A stretch of 64,000 bases of DNA from Streptomyces cupreus (GTDB taxonomy: Bacteria; Actinomycetota; Actinomycetes; Streptomycetales; Streptomycetaceae): assembly GCF_014257025.1 (NCBI RefSeq), contig NZ_JACMSF010000042.1, forward strand, positions 20,203-84,202, given 5' to 3'. Positions 42,205 through 51,353 of the stretch are shown here, piece by piece. The notes under the pieces were generated by a model. That model had not been told where the DNA came from and searched no databases. It saw nothing but the letters and a program-made list of their open reading frames with translations. The translations under genes were made by a program, and so were the position numbers. How positions within the stretch are numbered: the first letter of the stretch is position 1; every line of letters begins with the position of its first letter.

Positions 42205-43604
42205 CCGCCGACGAACTGGCGCTGGCCGCACGGCGCATGGACGCCATCGGCACCAGCGGGCACTACGACCGGCGCCTCGCCCGGTACGACATCGCCGTCT
42301 CGCGGGCGCACGTCACGATGCTACTGGAACAGGGGATCGTGCCGGCCGGGGCCGCGGCCGGTCTGCACCGCGGGCTCGACGAACTCGCCGAGGAGATCCG
42401 CTCGGGCGCCGACCCGCTCGACCCCGCCGCCGAGGACGTCCACACCGCGATCGAGCAGTACCTGGAGACCCGGATCGGCACCGACGCGGGCTGGCTCGGC
42501 ACCGCGCGTGCGCGCAACGACCTCGCCGTCACCGCGCTCCGGCTCTGGATCCGCGACCAGGTGAGCGCGCTGACCGGGAAACTGCTGGAACTGGCGCGGG
42601 CGCTGGCCGCGCAGGCCGAGCGGCATGCCGCGACCGTCATGCCCGGGTTCTCGCACCTCCAGATCGCGCAGCCGGTCACCTTCGGGCATGTGTGCCTGGC
42701 GTACGCGGAGGCGTTCCTGCGCGATGCCGAGCGGCTGCGCTTCGTACGGGCCCTGCAGGACGACTGCCCCATGGGTTCCGGGGCGCTGGCCGGCACCGGC
42801 TTCCCGATCGACCGGGACTCCGTGGCGCGGAGACTCGGGTTCGGGCGTCCGACGGCCAACTCCCTGGAGAGCGTGGGCGATCGGGGCTTCGCGCTCGACT
42901 TCCTGAGCGCCGGTGCCTCCACAGCCCTCGATCTGTCGAGGTTCGGCGCCGAGCTCGTGTTCTGGTCGTCCCAGCCCGTAGGCCTGATCTCGCTGCCCGA
43001 CGAACTGGTCAGCTCGTCCTCGGCGCTGCCGCACAAGCGGAACCCGGACGCGGCGGAGCTGGTGCGTGGCAAGACCGGCCGGGTCCTCGGCAATCTCCAC
43101 GCGCTGCAAGCCGTGGTGAAGGGGCTGCCCCTGAGCTACTTCAGGGACCTCCAGGAGGACAAGGAGCCGCTGTTCGACACCGCCGACACGCTGGCGCTGT
43201 CCCTGGACGCCGCGATCTCTCTCGCGGCCCTGATGCGGCCGAACACCGACGCCATGCGGGGTGCCGCCGACCTCAACTTCATCACCTCCGGCGATCTGGC
43301 CGACCGGCTGACCCGCGAGCAGCGGATCCCTTTCCGTGAAGCCCACCATCTGGTCACGGAGCTGGTGCGCCTCGCCGAGAAGCAGGGCTGCTCGCTGGGC
43401 GAGCTGCCGCTCGCGGCGCGGCGCGAGATCGACCCCCGGCTGGCCTTGGAGGACTGGCCGGACATCACCGTCGAGGCATCGGTCGCCTCCCGCGACAGCC
43501 AGGGCGGCACGGCACCGAGCCGCGTGCGGGAGGCAGCCGTACAACTGCGCACGAGGATCGACGAGTTCAAGGACATCGAGTACGAGACGGGGGACGACCG
43601 ATGA
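42201..43604 (+). CDS. divergent argininosuccinate lyase-superfamily enzyme
   Basis: 467 residues from a GTG overlapping the previous stop. The fumarase/ASL fold is clear: MPGFSHLQIAQPVTFGHVCL (HLQ-Q-P helix) and MGSGALAGTGFPIDRDS. The fold signature reads SSSSALPHKRNPDAAE instead of the usual GSSIMPQKKNPD, and TARSRNDQ is replaced by TARARNDLAVT. The catalytic Ser loop is kept but the Gln-Lys context resembles adenylosuccinate-lyase members. It should eliminate fumarate from an N-succinyl adduct, here probably the argininosuccinate-like product of ArgG. A second, more standard lyase lies at 46824. The exact substrate is unknown. Confidence 0.85.
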   Translation: MTADELALAARRMDAIGTSGHYDRRLARYDIAVSRAHVTMLLEQGIVPAGAAAGLHRGLDELAEEIRSGADPLDPAAEDVHTAIEQYLETRIGTDAGWLGTARARNDLAVTALRLWIRDQVSALTGKLLELARALAAQAERHAATVMPGFSHLQIAQPVTFGHVCLAYAEAFLRDAERLRFVRALQDDCPMGSGALAGTGFPIDRDSVARRLGFGRPTANSLESVGDRGFALDFLSAGASTALDLSRFGAELVFWSSQPVGLISLPDELVSSSSALPHKRNPDAAELVRGKTGRVLGNLHALQAVVKGLPLSYFRDLQEDKEPLFDTADTLALSLDAAISLAALMRPNTDAMRGAADLNFITSGDLADRLTREQRIPFREAHHLVTELVRLAEKQGCSLGELPLAARREIDPRLALEDWPDITVEASVASRDSQGGTAPSRVREAAVQLRTRIDEFKDIEYETGDDR

Positions 43605-44392
43605 TGGCCGCTGCGGAACTGGCGGAGAACACCGAGCAGTACTGGAAGAACGGCTACACCGTGCTGCGCGGCCTCTACAGCGCCGACGAGATCGCGGCCT
43701 TCCGCGCCGAGTGCGACCGTTTATGGAGCCTCGACGGTCTGGACGACGACCTCAACCTGCGCACGGAGTTCCGGCGCGGACCCGACGGCCGGTTTGTCTT
43801 CGACCGGCTCGACCCGGTCCTGGACATCTCACCGCCCCTCAACGGCGCCGCGACCCACCCGGCGCTCATGGATGCGCTGGGAACGATCCTCGGCGGCTCC
43901 GCGGAGATCCTCAAGGCCAAACTGATCCGCAAGGAGCCCGGGGTGAACGGCTATGCCGCGCACCAGGACTTCCTGTACTGGAAATGGCTCGACACCGACC
44001 CGGACGCCCTGTGCACGGTGGTCGTCAACCTCTTCCCCAGCGACGAGCAGTCCGGCGGCATCGGCTTCTACCGCGGAAGCCACCAGCGGCTGCTCCCCGG
44101 CCCGCCGGAGAATCCCGAGGGCGACTTCGACCCGGCCCAGCTGGACCCGTCGACCATCGAGGTCCCCGCACTGGACGCGGGCGACGTCCTGGTGTTCCAC
44201 TCGCTGGCCCCGCACTTCAGCGGCCCGAACAACAGCGACCGCCCCCGCACCGTGCTGCTGCCGTCGTACTGCGTGACCGACGAGGCCGGCCTGTACCAGC
44301 GGTACTACAAGCGTGAAGTGGTGCGCCGGTGCAAGGAGATGGTGGGATTCGAGCGGTACTTCGCCACGCTCGACTCCGTAGAAAGTGCGTGA
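43601..44392 (+). CDS. PhyH-type Fe(II)/2-oxoglutarate dioxygenase
   Basis: 263 residues; ATGA overlap with the preceding lyase. Metal ligands: H121 and D123 (AAHQDFLYWKW) and H205 (LAPHFSGPNNS), with R216 in RPRTVLLPS for 2-oxoglutarate. RGSHQRLLPG is typical. Members hydroxylate amino acids and peptides; in this context a guanidino or ureido amino acid, or a peptide-bound side chain, is the likely substrate. Codon 41 is TTA (43721-43723), so expression may depend on bldA tRNA. It is placed between the guanidine-forming genes and the ligases. Confidence 0.88.
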   Translation: MMAAAELAENTEQYWKNGYTVLRGLYSADEIAAFRAECDRLWSLDGLDDDLNLRTEFRRGPDGRFVFDRLDPVLDISPPLNGAATHPALMDALGTILGGSAEILKAKLIRKEPGVNGYAAHQDFLYWKWLDTDPDALCTVVVNLFPSDEQSGGIGFYRGSHQRLLPGPPENPEGDFDPAQLDPSTIEVPALDAGDVLVFHSLAPHFSGPNNSDRPRTVLLPSYCVTDEAGLYQRYYKREVVRRCKEMVGFERYFATLDSVESA

Positions 44393-44394
44393 CC

Positions 44395-45570
44395 ATGCGT
44401 ATTCTCCTGCTCCACCCGGTGGCGGGCTGGTCGCTGCGACGTGTCGCGGCGATCTGCGAGCGCGAGGGCTGGCAGCTGACCATCGCGACGATCGACAGCT
44501 CGACGGTCGGCGACGGGGTCGACTCACTGCACGAGTGGATCAGAGTCCCCGCCCTGACGGACGACCCCGTAGAGCTGCTCGCCCAGATCGGATCACGGCG
44601 CTTCGACGCGGTGGCCGCGGGCAACGAGTTCGCGGTGATCGCCGCGGATGTACTGGCACGCGAACTGGGCCTGCGCCACAACGACGTCGACCGCATCCGC
44701 GCGTCCCGCAACAAGGCGCTGATGCGCAAGCTGTTCGAGGAGTACGACGTCCCGCAGCCGCGCGTCGTCGCCACGCTGTCCTCGGCCGCGGAGAGCGATC
44801 GCGTCGACTGGGACGCGGTGACCTTCCCCGTGATCGTGAAGCCGGTCGACATGGCCATGAGCCTGTTCGTCCGCAAGTGCGACTCACGGGACGAGGTCGA
44901 GGACACACTGGCGAGGATGGCGGACTTCAAGCTGTCCCGGCTGACCAACTACGTCTTCAGCACAGGCGCGTTGATCGAGGAGTTCGTCGCCGGGCCCGAG
45001 TTCAGCCTCGAATGCGTCGTCCAGGACGGGCGGGTAGTCGCGCACGCCCTCACCCGGAAGTTCGTGTCACCGCTTCCGGCCTGCTACGAGGTCGGTCATG
45101 TCTCAGGCAGCGAGATTCCGGAGCAGCACCGGCAGGAACTGCCCGCGGCACTGGAGCGCATCGCGGCGGGCTGGGGCATGGCGCAGGGCGTGATGCATGT
45201 GGAGTTCAAGATGACTCCGGAGCGGTTCAGCGTCATCGAGGCCGCCGCCCGCCCCGCCGGCGGGCATGTGCCGGAACTGGTGGAGCTCCAGTACGGGCTG
45301 TCCCTGGAGGATGCCTACCTGCACGCCCGGGCAGGCCTGCCGTGGAAGGCAGCCCCGCGCACCGCGCGCGACGCCTGGCACGGCATCCGCTTCCACTTCG
45401 AGGAACGCCCGCACAAGGAGCTGCCCGAGAGCGTGGAAGTGGTGCGGGTGCACGACGGAGACAGCGTCCTGCCCGGCGCGGAGCCCTTTTCGGTGAATCG
45501 TCGTACCGGGTTCTCCGTACTGCGCAGCGGGTCGTTGAACGACCTGGACGGCTACATTCGGACCGCTTGA
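44395..45570 (+). CDS. ATP-grasp carboxylate-amine ligase 1
   Basis: 391 residues from the ATG at 44395, two bases after the previous stop. N-terminal MRILLLHPVAGWSLRRVAAI Rossmann-like part, then the ATP-grasp core: SRNKALMRKLFEEYDVPQP, TFPVIVKPVDMAMSLFVRK, LIEEFVAGPEFSLECVVQDG, and metal-binding EFKMTPERFSVIEAAARPAG. It is close in layout to the L-amino acid ligases (BacD/DdaF-type) that activate a carboxylate as acyl phosphate and couple it to an amine. Unlike NRPSs, such enzymes make di- and tripeptides. A second, different ATP-grasp gene follows, which suggests two successive amide bonds. Confidence 0.88.
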   Translation: MRILLLHPVAGWSLRRVAAICEREGWQLTIATIDSSTVGDGVDSLHEWIRVPALTDDPVELLAQIGSRRFDAVAAGNEFAVIAADVLARELGLRHNDVDRIRASRNKALMRKLFEEYDVPQPRVVATLSSAAESDRVDWDAVTFPVIVKPVDMAMSLFVRKCDSRDEVEDTLARMADFKLSRLTNYVFSTGALIEEFVAGPEFSLECVVQDGRVVAHALTRKFVSPLPACYEVGHVSGSEIPEQHRQELPAALERIAAGWGMAQGVMHVEFKMTPERFSVIEAAARPAGGHVPELVELQYGLSLEDAYLHARAGLPWKAAPRTARDAWHGIRFHFEERPHKELPESVEVVRVHDGDSVLPGAEPFSVNRRTGFSVLRSGSLNDLDGYIRTA

Positions 45571-45591
45571 TCGCCGAGGAGGGGGTGTGAC

Positions 45592-46764
45592 GTGGGAGAG
45601 ATGAGGCACGTCGTCGTCGTGGGCGGCGGCCCGGGGCTGTGCGACCGGCTGCGGCTGGCCGGCGCGGAGATCACGCTGGTGGACACACCGGCCCGCTACG
45701 ACCAGGCGCTGTTCTCGGTCGCCCGGCGCACGGTGCTGACCGAGTACGACGATCCGGCGCTGATCCCGCAGTTGCGGGCGATCCACCGTGAGACCCCCTT
45801 CAGCGCCGTGCTGTCCCTGACGGAACAGGGCCTGCTCCCAGCGGCCCGCATCGCGGAGGGACTCGGGGTTCGGGGGCTGCCGTCGGAGGTGGTCGCCCGG
45901 ACCCGCGACAAGTTCGCGATGCGGACCTGGCTGCGGGACAAGGGGTTCTCCGGCGTCCCGTGCGAGGTCGTCCGGGACGCCGGGGACATCCTGGGCTTCG
46001 GGACCGAGCACGGCTATCCGGTGATCGTGAAGCCACGGCACGGGCAGGGCAGCGAGCGCGTGTCGTGCTTCAGGCGGGCCGAGGACGTGGTCACGCCCCC
46101 GGCTTCCGCCGACGAGTACATCGCCGAGGTGTTCTTCCCCGGCGAGGAGTTCTCGGTCGAGGCGTTCAGCTGTGCCGGCAGCCACCATGTCCTGGCGATC
46201 ACCGGCAAGTTCACCCAGGACGCGTTCGTGGAGATTGGGCACGTCGTCCCGGCACCGGTCGAACCGCACATGACAGCGGCCATCAAGGCGTACGTCGGCG
46301 AATTCCTCGACGCCATGGGAATTTCCGACGGTTGCAGTCATACGGAATTGCGACTGACCCCTTCGGGCCCGGAAGTCATCGAGACGCACACCCGGGTCGG
46401 CGGGGACTCCATTCCCACACTCGTCCGCCAGGCCACCGGACATGATCTGCTCGACCATGTCGTCCAGTGGTTCCTCGACGGGGTCGAGCCGCAGGAACCG
46501 GCACCGGCTCCATCCGGTGCCGCGGCGATCCGCTTCTTCACACCACCACCGGGCACGGTCGCCGCCATCAGCGGGGTGCAGCGGTGGCAAGGGCTGCCCG
46601 GTGTAGTGAAGTTGCACCTTCCGCTGAAGGCTGGGGACCGTGTCCCCGCAATCCAGGACTCCCGCACACGGGTCGGCTATGTGCTGACCGCATCCTCGAC
46701 CGCTGAACAGGCGATCGATCTGTGCTGCCAGGTCATGTCGGGGGTCGAAATCGATGTCAGATAG
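45592..46764 (+). CDS. ATP-grasp carboxylate-amine ligase 2
   Basis: 390 residues from the GTG at 45592 (an ATG at 45601 is equally plausible; GAGGAGGGGG lies 5-15 bases before). ATP-grasp markers: RTRDKFAMRTWLRDKGFSGV, YPVIVKPRHGQGSERVSCF, EVFFPGEEFSVEAFSC, and SHTELRLTPSGPEVIETHTR. Its sequence differs clearly from the first ligase, so it probably takes another substrate. The C-terminal part has FFTPPPGTVAAISG and RVGYVLTASSTAEQA, as in BacD-like ligases. It may join a second amino acid, or modify a side-chain carboxylate. Confidence 0.87.
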   Translation: MGEMRHVVVVGGGPGLCDRLRLAGAEITLVDTPARYDQALFSVARRTVLTEYDDPALIPQLRAIHRETPFSAVLSLTEQGLLPAARIAEGLGVRGLPSEVVARTRDKFAMRTWLRDKGFSGVPCEVVRDAGDILGFGTEHGYPVIVKPRHGQGSERVSCFRRAEDVVTPPASADEYIAEVFFPGEEFSVEAFSCAGSHHVLAITGKFTQDAFVEIGHVVPAPVEPHMTAAIKAYVGEFLDAMGISDGCSHTELRLTPSGPEVIETHTRVGGDSIPTLVRQATGHDLLDHVVQWFLDGVEPQEPAPAPSGAAAIRFFTPPPGTVAAISGVQRWQGLPGVVKLHLPLKAGDRVPAIQDSRTRVGYVLTASSTAEQAIDLCCQVMSGVEIDVR

Positions 46765-46823
46765 GGTGCCTTGGTTTTGCCGGCACTATTCCCTCTCTTC
46801 TTTTCAGGAAGGCGGCGCAGATC

Positions 46824-48236
46824 GTGCAGAGCGATGCGAGCAACGGTAGCGGGCTGATTCGGGGTCGTTTCGGCGAAGGCATGTCCGAGGTGATGGAGCA
46901 GATCAACGCCTCCATCGGATTCGACCGGCGCATGGCCATGCAGGACATCGACGGCTCGGTCGCCCATGTCACGATGCTCAGCGAGCGGAACATCGTCTCC
47001 GAGGCGGACGCCGCCGCGATCAAGGACGGCCTGGAGACGATCCGGGGCGAGATCCAGTCCGGCACGTTCGAGTACTCCGTGGCGCTCGAAGACATCCATA
47101 TGAACATCGAGGCCCGCCTCGGCGAGCTCATCGGCGCAGCGTCCGGCCGCCTCCACACCGCCCGCAGCCGCAACGACCAGGTCGCCACCAGCTTCCGGCT
47201 CTGGGTGCGTGACGCCCACGACCGCGCGCTCGCCCTGCTCCAGCAGCTCATCGAGGTGCTCGTCGAGCAGGCTGCACAGAACACCGCCACGATCATGCCG
47301 GGTTACACCCACCTCCAGAGCGCACAGCCCGTTTCGTTCGGCCACCATCTGATGGCGTACGTCGAGATGTTCGGGCGCGACCACGGCCGTCTGCGGGACT
47401 CCCGTGACCGTATGAACGAGGCGCCCCTGGGCGCGGCGGCGCTGGCCGGCACCTCCTTCCCCATCGACCGCGAACGCACCGCGGAACTCCTGGGATTCGC
47501 GCGGCCGATGCACAACTCGCTGGACGCCGTCTCGGACCGGGACTTCGCCCTTGAGTACCTCTCCGCCGCCGCTTTGTGCATGACGCATCTGTCGCGGCTG
47601 GCCGAGGAGATCGTGCTGTGGATGTCCCCGCAGTTCAACTTCATCGAGCTGTCCGACGCCTGGACGACCGGCTCCTCGATCATGCCGCAGAAGCGGAACC
47701 CGGACGCCGCCGAACTGGTCCGGGGCAAGACCGGCCGAGTGCACGGCTCCCTGTTCGGCCTGCTGACGGTGATGAAGGCGCTGCCGCTGACCTTCTCCAA
47801 GGACATGCAGGAGGACAAGGAGCGCACCTTCGACGGCGCCGACACCCTCGAACTCTGTCTGAAGGCCACCGTCGGCATGATCGGCGACATGACGGCGCGG
47901 CCGGCACAGATGCGCGCCGCGGCCGGCGCCGCCCATGCCACGGCGACCGACCTGGCCGACTGGCTCACCCGTGAACTCGGCATGCCGTTCCGGGAGGCCC
48001 ACCACATCACGGGCCGACTGGTGCGCCTGGCCGACGAGCGCGGACGGGACCTCGCGGAGCTGACCCTCGACGAGATGAAGGAGGTCGACGAGCGCATCAA
48101 CGAAGGCGTGCTCGCGGTCCTCGGCGTCGAGGACTCGGTGACCTCGCGCCGCAGCCTCGGCGGCACCTCGCCGGAGTGCGTGGCGCGGGAAGTCGAGGCG
48201 TGGCGGGCCCGGATCGAGCACCTGCACGTCAAATGA
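46824..48236 (+). CDS. argH: argininosuccinate lyase paralogue with standard motifs
   Basis: 470 residues from the GTG at 46824, with AGGAAGG upstream. Motifs are close to ordinary ArgH: RLHTARSRNDQVATSFRLWV, MPGYTHLQSAQPVSFGHHLM, PLGAAALAGTSFPIDRERTA, and GSSIMPQKRNPDAAELVRGK. It splits argininosuccinate (or an analogue) into a guanidine and fumarate. With the divergent lyase at 42201 the operon holds two family members; one may act on the guanidine precursor and the other on a different N-succinyl intermediate. Its stop overlaps the exporter start (ATGA). About 60 bases separate it from the upstream ligase. Confidence 0.87.
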   Translation: MQSDASNGSGLIRGRFGEGMSEVMEQINASIGFDRRMAMQDIDGSVAHVTMLSERNIVSEADAAAIKDGLETIRGEIQSGTFEYSVALEDIHMNIEARLGELIGAASGRLHTARSRNDQVATSFRLWVRDAHDRALALLQQLIEVLVEQAAQNTATIMPGYTHLQSAQPVSFGHHLMAYVEMFGRDHGRLRDSRDRMNEAPLGAAALAGTSFPIDRERTAELLGFARPMHNSLDAVSDRDFALEYLSAAALCMTHLSRLAEEIVLWMSPQFNFIELSDAWTTGSSIMPQKRNPDAAELVRGKTGRVHGSLFGLLTVMKALPLTFSKDMQEDKERTFDGADTLELCLKATVGMIGDMTARPAQMRAAAGAAHATATDLADWLTRELGMPFREAHHITGRLVRLADERGRDLAELTLDEMKEVDERINEGVLAVLGVEDSVTSRRSLGGTSPECVAREVEAWRARIEHLHVK

Positions 48237-49420
48237 CCACCTATCGCGAGCTGTTCGGGATAGGTGAGTTCCGGGTTCTGTTCGTGGTGCGGCTGTTCGC
48301 GATGACCGGGGTCGTCCTCTCCGGTCTCGCGCTCGGCACGGTGATGTTCCACGAGACGGGCTCGCCGCTGCTGACGGCGGCCTCGCTGTTCGGCGGGCCC
48401 CTCGTGCAGCTCGTCACCGCGCGCTACCTGCTGGCCTCCTCGGACCTGATGCGCCCGCGCACCGCGATGATCGTCATGGCGAGCATCTCGACGACCACGG
48501 CCACGTTGCAGATGCTCCCCGGTCTGAGCTGGTGGATGCGGTTCCTGATCCTCGCGGGCGGCTATGTGGCGATGGCCGCCACCTCCGGCACCGTGCTCGC
48601 GCTGCTGTCGGACATCGTGCCGAAGGACGCCTTCGTGCTGGCCCGTGCCACGATGAACATCACGGTCGGCGGTATGCAGATCATCGGCAATGGCGTGGGT
48701 GCCGTCCTGCTGGCCGTGATGTCGCCGTCCTGGCTGTTCGCCGTCGCCGCGACCGTCGGCCTCTGCTCGGGCCTCACCTCGCGGTACGGGCTGGCCGACC
48801 GCCCGGCGCGCGCCGCGGGAAAGGTCGTCGAGCGCAGCCGCCGTGTCAACCGTGAACTGCTCACCTCACCCGTCCTCAAGCCTCTCTACCTGATGATGTG
48901 GGTGCCCAACGGCCTGGTCGTCGGCTGTGAGGCCCTGTTCATCCCGTACGCCACCGACGACGCCGGATATCTGCTCGCGGCCGGCGCGGTCGGCATGCTC
49001 CTCGGCGACATCGTGGTCGGCCGATTCGTCCCGGAGGCCCTGCGGGACCGGCTGATCCTGCCGCTGCGCGCACTGCTGGCGGTGCCGTTCCTGGTGTTCC
49101 CGCTGGCACCGCCGGTGCCGTTCGCGGCGGTCCTGGTCGGGCTCTCCGCTGTCGGCTTCGCGGCCTCGCTGCCGTTGCAGGAGCGACTGGTCCGCAACAC
49201 CCGCGAGGACGTCCGCGGGCAGGCCTTCGGGCTGTCCACCACCGGCCTGATGGCGGGCCAGGCCACGGGCGCGGTCCTGGCCGGCGGCATCGCCGAAGTG
49301 TTCCCCGGCGACCGTCCGGTGGGCTGGACGATGGCCACCATGGCGGTGCTGTCGCTGCTGGTCAGCGGGGTGCTGCGGCAGGGCCTGCGCCGGTCGGGCC
49401 AGCGGGACGCGCACGTGTAG
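48233..49420 (+). CDS. MFS transporter (exporter of the cluster product)
   Basis: 395 residues from the ATG at 48233 (MTTYRELFGIGEFRVLFVVR), overlapping the argH-like stop. About twelve hydrophobic helices in two halves with a central basic loop (AAGKVVERSRRVNRELLTSP). The start FRVLFVVRLFAMTGVVLSGL is typical of actinobacterial MFS exporters. By position it most likely exports the product and gives self-resistance. The substrate is inferred only from the context. Confidence 0.88.
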   Translation: MTTYRELFGIGEFRVLFVVRLFAMTGVVLSGLALGTVMFHETGSPLLTAASLFGGPLVQLVTARYLLASSDLMRPRTAMIVMASISTTTATLQMLPGLSWWMRFLILAGGYVAMAATSGTVLALLSDIVPKDAFVLARATMNITVGGMQIIGNGVGAVLLAVMSPSWLFAVAATVGLCSGLTSRYGLADRPARAAGKVVERSRRVNRELLTSPVLKPLYLMMWVPNGLVVGCEALFIPYATDDAGYLLAAGAVGMLLGDIVVGRFVPEALRDRLILPLRALLAVPFLVFPLAPPVPFAAVLVGLSAVGFAASLPLQERLVRNTREDVRGQAFGLSTTGLMAGQATGAVLAGGIAEVFPGDRPVGWTMATMAVLSLLVSGVLRQGLRRSGQRDAHV

Positions 49421-49556
49421 CGGCAGCCGGTAGCCGCCCTCTTACTCGCACGACTTCACGCACTTCCCCACGCATTCAGCGCGGGCACGACCATGCCCGC
49501 TGCCGCTCGCGCATCGACCTGCGCAGGATCACCAGATACCAGGGGGTACGTTTCTG

Positions 49557-50483
49557 ATGTCCCAAACCTCGATCTCCCCGCAACTGCTCTTTCAACGAGC
49601 GGCGGTTCGCGCCAAGGACGAAGCCGTCTTCGTCGGCAAACTGCTCGTGCTCGCCGCACTGATCGCCGTCGGCGTGCTGCTCGCTCTCCAGTCCTCGTAC
49701 CTGGCCGCCGCCGCCGGAGTGGTGATCCTGGGAGCGGTGTACACCCACGCCGTGGAACTCCAGCACCAGTGCCTGCACCACTCGGCGTTCCGCAGTTCGC
49801 GGATGCACCGGGTCGTGGGGGTGCCGCTGGGGACCCCGATGCTGGTGTCGTACAGCCACTACCGGGTCAGACACCTCCAGCACCACCGCTACCTGGGCAC
49901 GCCCCAGGACACGGAGTTCTTCGGTTTCGACACCCGTAAGCCGCTGACCCTGGGCGCTCTGGCCAAGGGGCTGTTCGATGTGTCGCGTCTGGTGGGGGTG
50001 GCGCGGGACATCGCCCAGTGCGTGCCGGGCCGCTGGCAGTACGACATGGGCCAGATAGCCCCGAAGAGTCGTAAGGCGATCATCAGCGAGTACCGGTGGT
50101 TCGGGCTGTTCCTGGCCCTGCTGGTGGCCGCGTCCGCGTTCGGCGGCGGATCCCTCGTGCTGCGCCTGTGGCTGCTGCCCTTCATCGTGGCGATGCCGAT
50201 GCACTTCCTGGTGGAGCTGCCCGAGCACATCCTGTGCGACAGCGACAGCGTCGACGTACTGCGCAACACCCGGTCGATCACCGGCAGTTGGTTCACCACC
50301 TGGTTCACCAACGGCAACAACCTGCACATCGAGCACCATGCCGCGATGAATGTCCCGATCAACCGGCTCCGTGAACGGCACGGCGATACCCGGGAGTTCG
50401 CGCTGAACGTGCAGCGAACCTACGCAGAGTTCTTCACGATCGTGCTGCGCGAGGTCTGGAAGAACCGGTCAAGCACCGGTTGA
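49557..50483 (+). CDS. membrane fatty-acid desaturase/hydroxylase-like di-iron enzyme
   Basis: 308 residues. Three histidine boxes: HQCLHH (70-75), HYRVRHLQHH (101-110) and HIEHH (256-260), with four or more hydrophobic helices between them (VGKLLVLAALIAVGVLLALQ; VLRLWLLPFIVAMPMHFLV). This is the membrane di-iron superfamily of desaturases and hydroxylases. In a peptide-type cluster it may dehydrogenate or hydroxylate an amino-acid side chain rather than a lipid; both remain open. It is 136 bases downstream of the exporter, with a possible promoter of its own, and is the last gene of the set. Confidence 0.85.
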   Translation: MSQTSISPQLLFQRAAVRAKDEAVFVGKLLVLAALIAVGVLLALQSSYLAAAAGVVILGAVYTHAVELQHQCLHHSAFRSSRMHRVVGVPLGTPMLVSYSHYRVRHLQHHRYLGTPQDTEFFGFDTRKPLTLGALAKGLFDVSRLVGVARDIAQCVPGRWQYDMGQIAPKSRKAIISEYRWFGLFLALLVAASAFGGGSLVLRLWLLPFIVAMPMHFLVELPEHILCDSDSVDVLRNTRSITGSWFTTWFTNGNNLHIEHHAAMNVPINRLRERHGDTREFALNVQRTYAEFFTIVLREVWKNRSSTG

Positions 50484-50647
50484 GCGACGGCTCCTTCGCC
50501 ACTACGGGGTGAAGGCGCGACCAGTCGGCTCGGCAGCTCGGGCAGGACGGGAAGGAGTTCCTCGGCACGGGCGCGCGGACGCTGGATCCGCGCCGCCCAC
50601 GCCCTGCCGCATCCCTGTGGTGCGCCGCGCCGTCGAGCCCGCCCCGT

Positions 50648-51136
50648 TCAGTACCGCAGAGCCGTGCCGACCTCCGCCTTCACGCTCCCGGAGAGCTTGT
50701 GCGTGCTGCGTGCCGTCGCCGTGCCGGAGGCGCCCGCGGCCACGTCGGAGAGGGTCACCACGACCATGTCCTGCAGCTTCCCGTCCTCGTTGCGGAACTC
50801 GACCTGTACGGCGAAGGACTGCGTGTCGTCCGCCGTGTTCCGCGCCGTCACGGTGACCGTGGTGCGGCCGTCGTCGTCCGTGCCCGGCTTGCCCAGCTTC
50901 ACCTCGTCCTTCGCGTCGATGCCCCCCTTGATCGACTCCAGCGCCTCCCCGGCCTCCGCCGTGGCCGAGGCGAGGGCGTCGGCGCCCCGGGAGGCCAGGG
51001 ACTCGGCGGCGGAGGCCGCCCTGCTCGCGGCGTCCGACCCGACGCCGTTGTCGTCGTCCGCGCAGCCGCTCGCCCCGGCGGCGAGCACCGCCGCCAGCAC
51101 CGCGGCCGTAGCTGCTCGCGTCACCTGTCCAGCCAT
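50648..51136 (-). CDS. FxLYD-like lipoprotein
   Basis: 162 residues. Lipoprotein signal with AAGASGC, an Ala/Ser-rich spacer (ASRAASAAESLASRGADALA) and a single beta domain of the FxLYD type (VTVTARNTADDTQSFAVQVE, MVVVTLSDVAAGASGTAT). The domain is typically extracellular with unknown function. It is convergent with the desaturase gene and divergent from the GH15 gene. Confidence 0.8.
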   Translation of the reverse strand: MAGQVTRAATAAVLAAVLAAGASGCADDDNGVGSDAASRAASAAESLASRGADALASATAEAGEALESIKGGIDAKDEVKLGKPGTDDDGRTTVTVTARNTADDTQSFAVQVEFRNEDGKLQDMVVVTLSDVAAGASGTATARSTHKLSGSVKAEVGTALRY

Positions 51137-51353
51137 GCCGAACCTCCTGCCTGTCCCGGGTCGGCCGTCACCTCAGTGAAGTACCGCGGGACAGCCCCCG
51201 CATGCCCAGGCGACCAGAGGTGCCGGTGATTCACACCAACAGCCCCGCGGCGCACATCACCCGAACGGCTCGGCCCTCATGGCCCCGCCCCCGGTGCGGC
51301 GCGGAAGGTCGAGACGTACCAGGTCCGCCGGACAGGGACCGGAAGGGGACACC

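Noticed and set aside
40001..48236. Primary arginine biosynthesis operon
   Set aside because: Primary arg operons contain argC, argJ, argB, argD; none is here. The altered carbamoyltransferase motifs and the ligase, dioxygenase and exporter genes fit a specialised pathway better.
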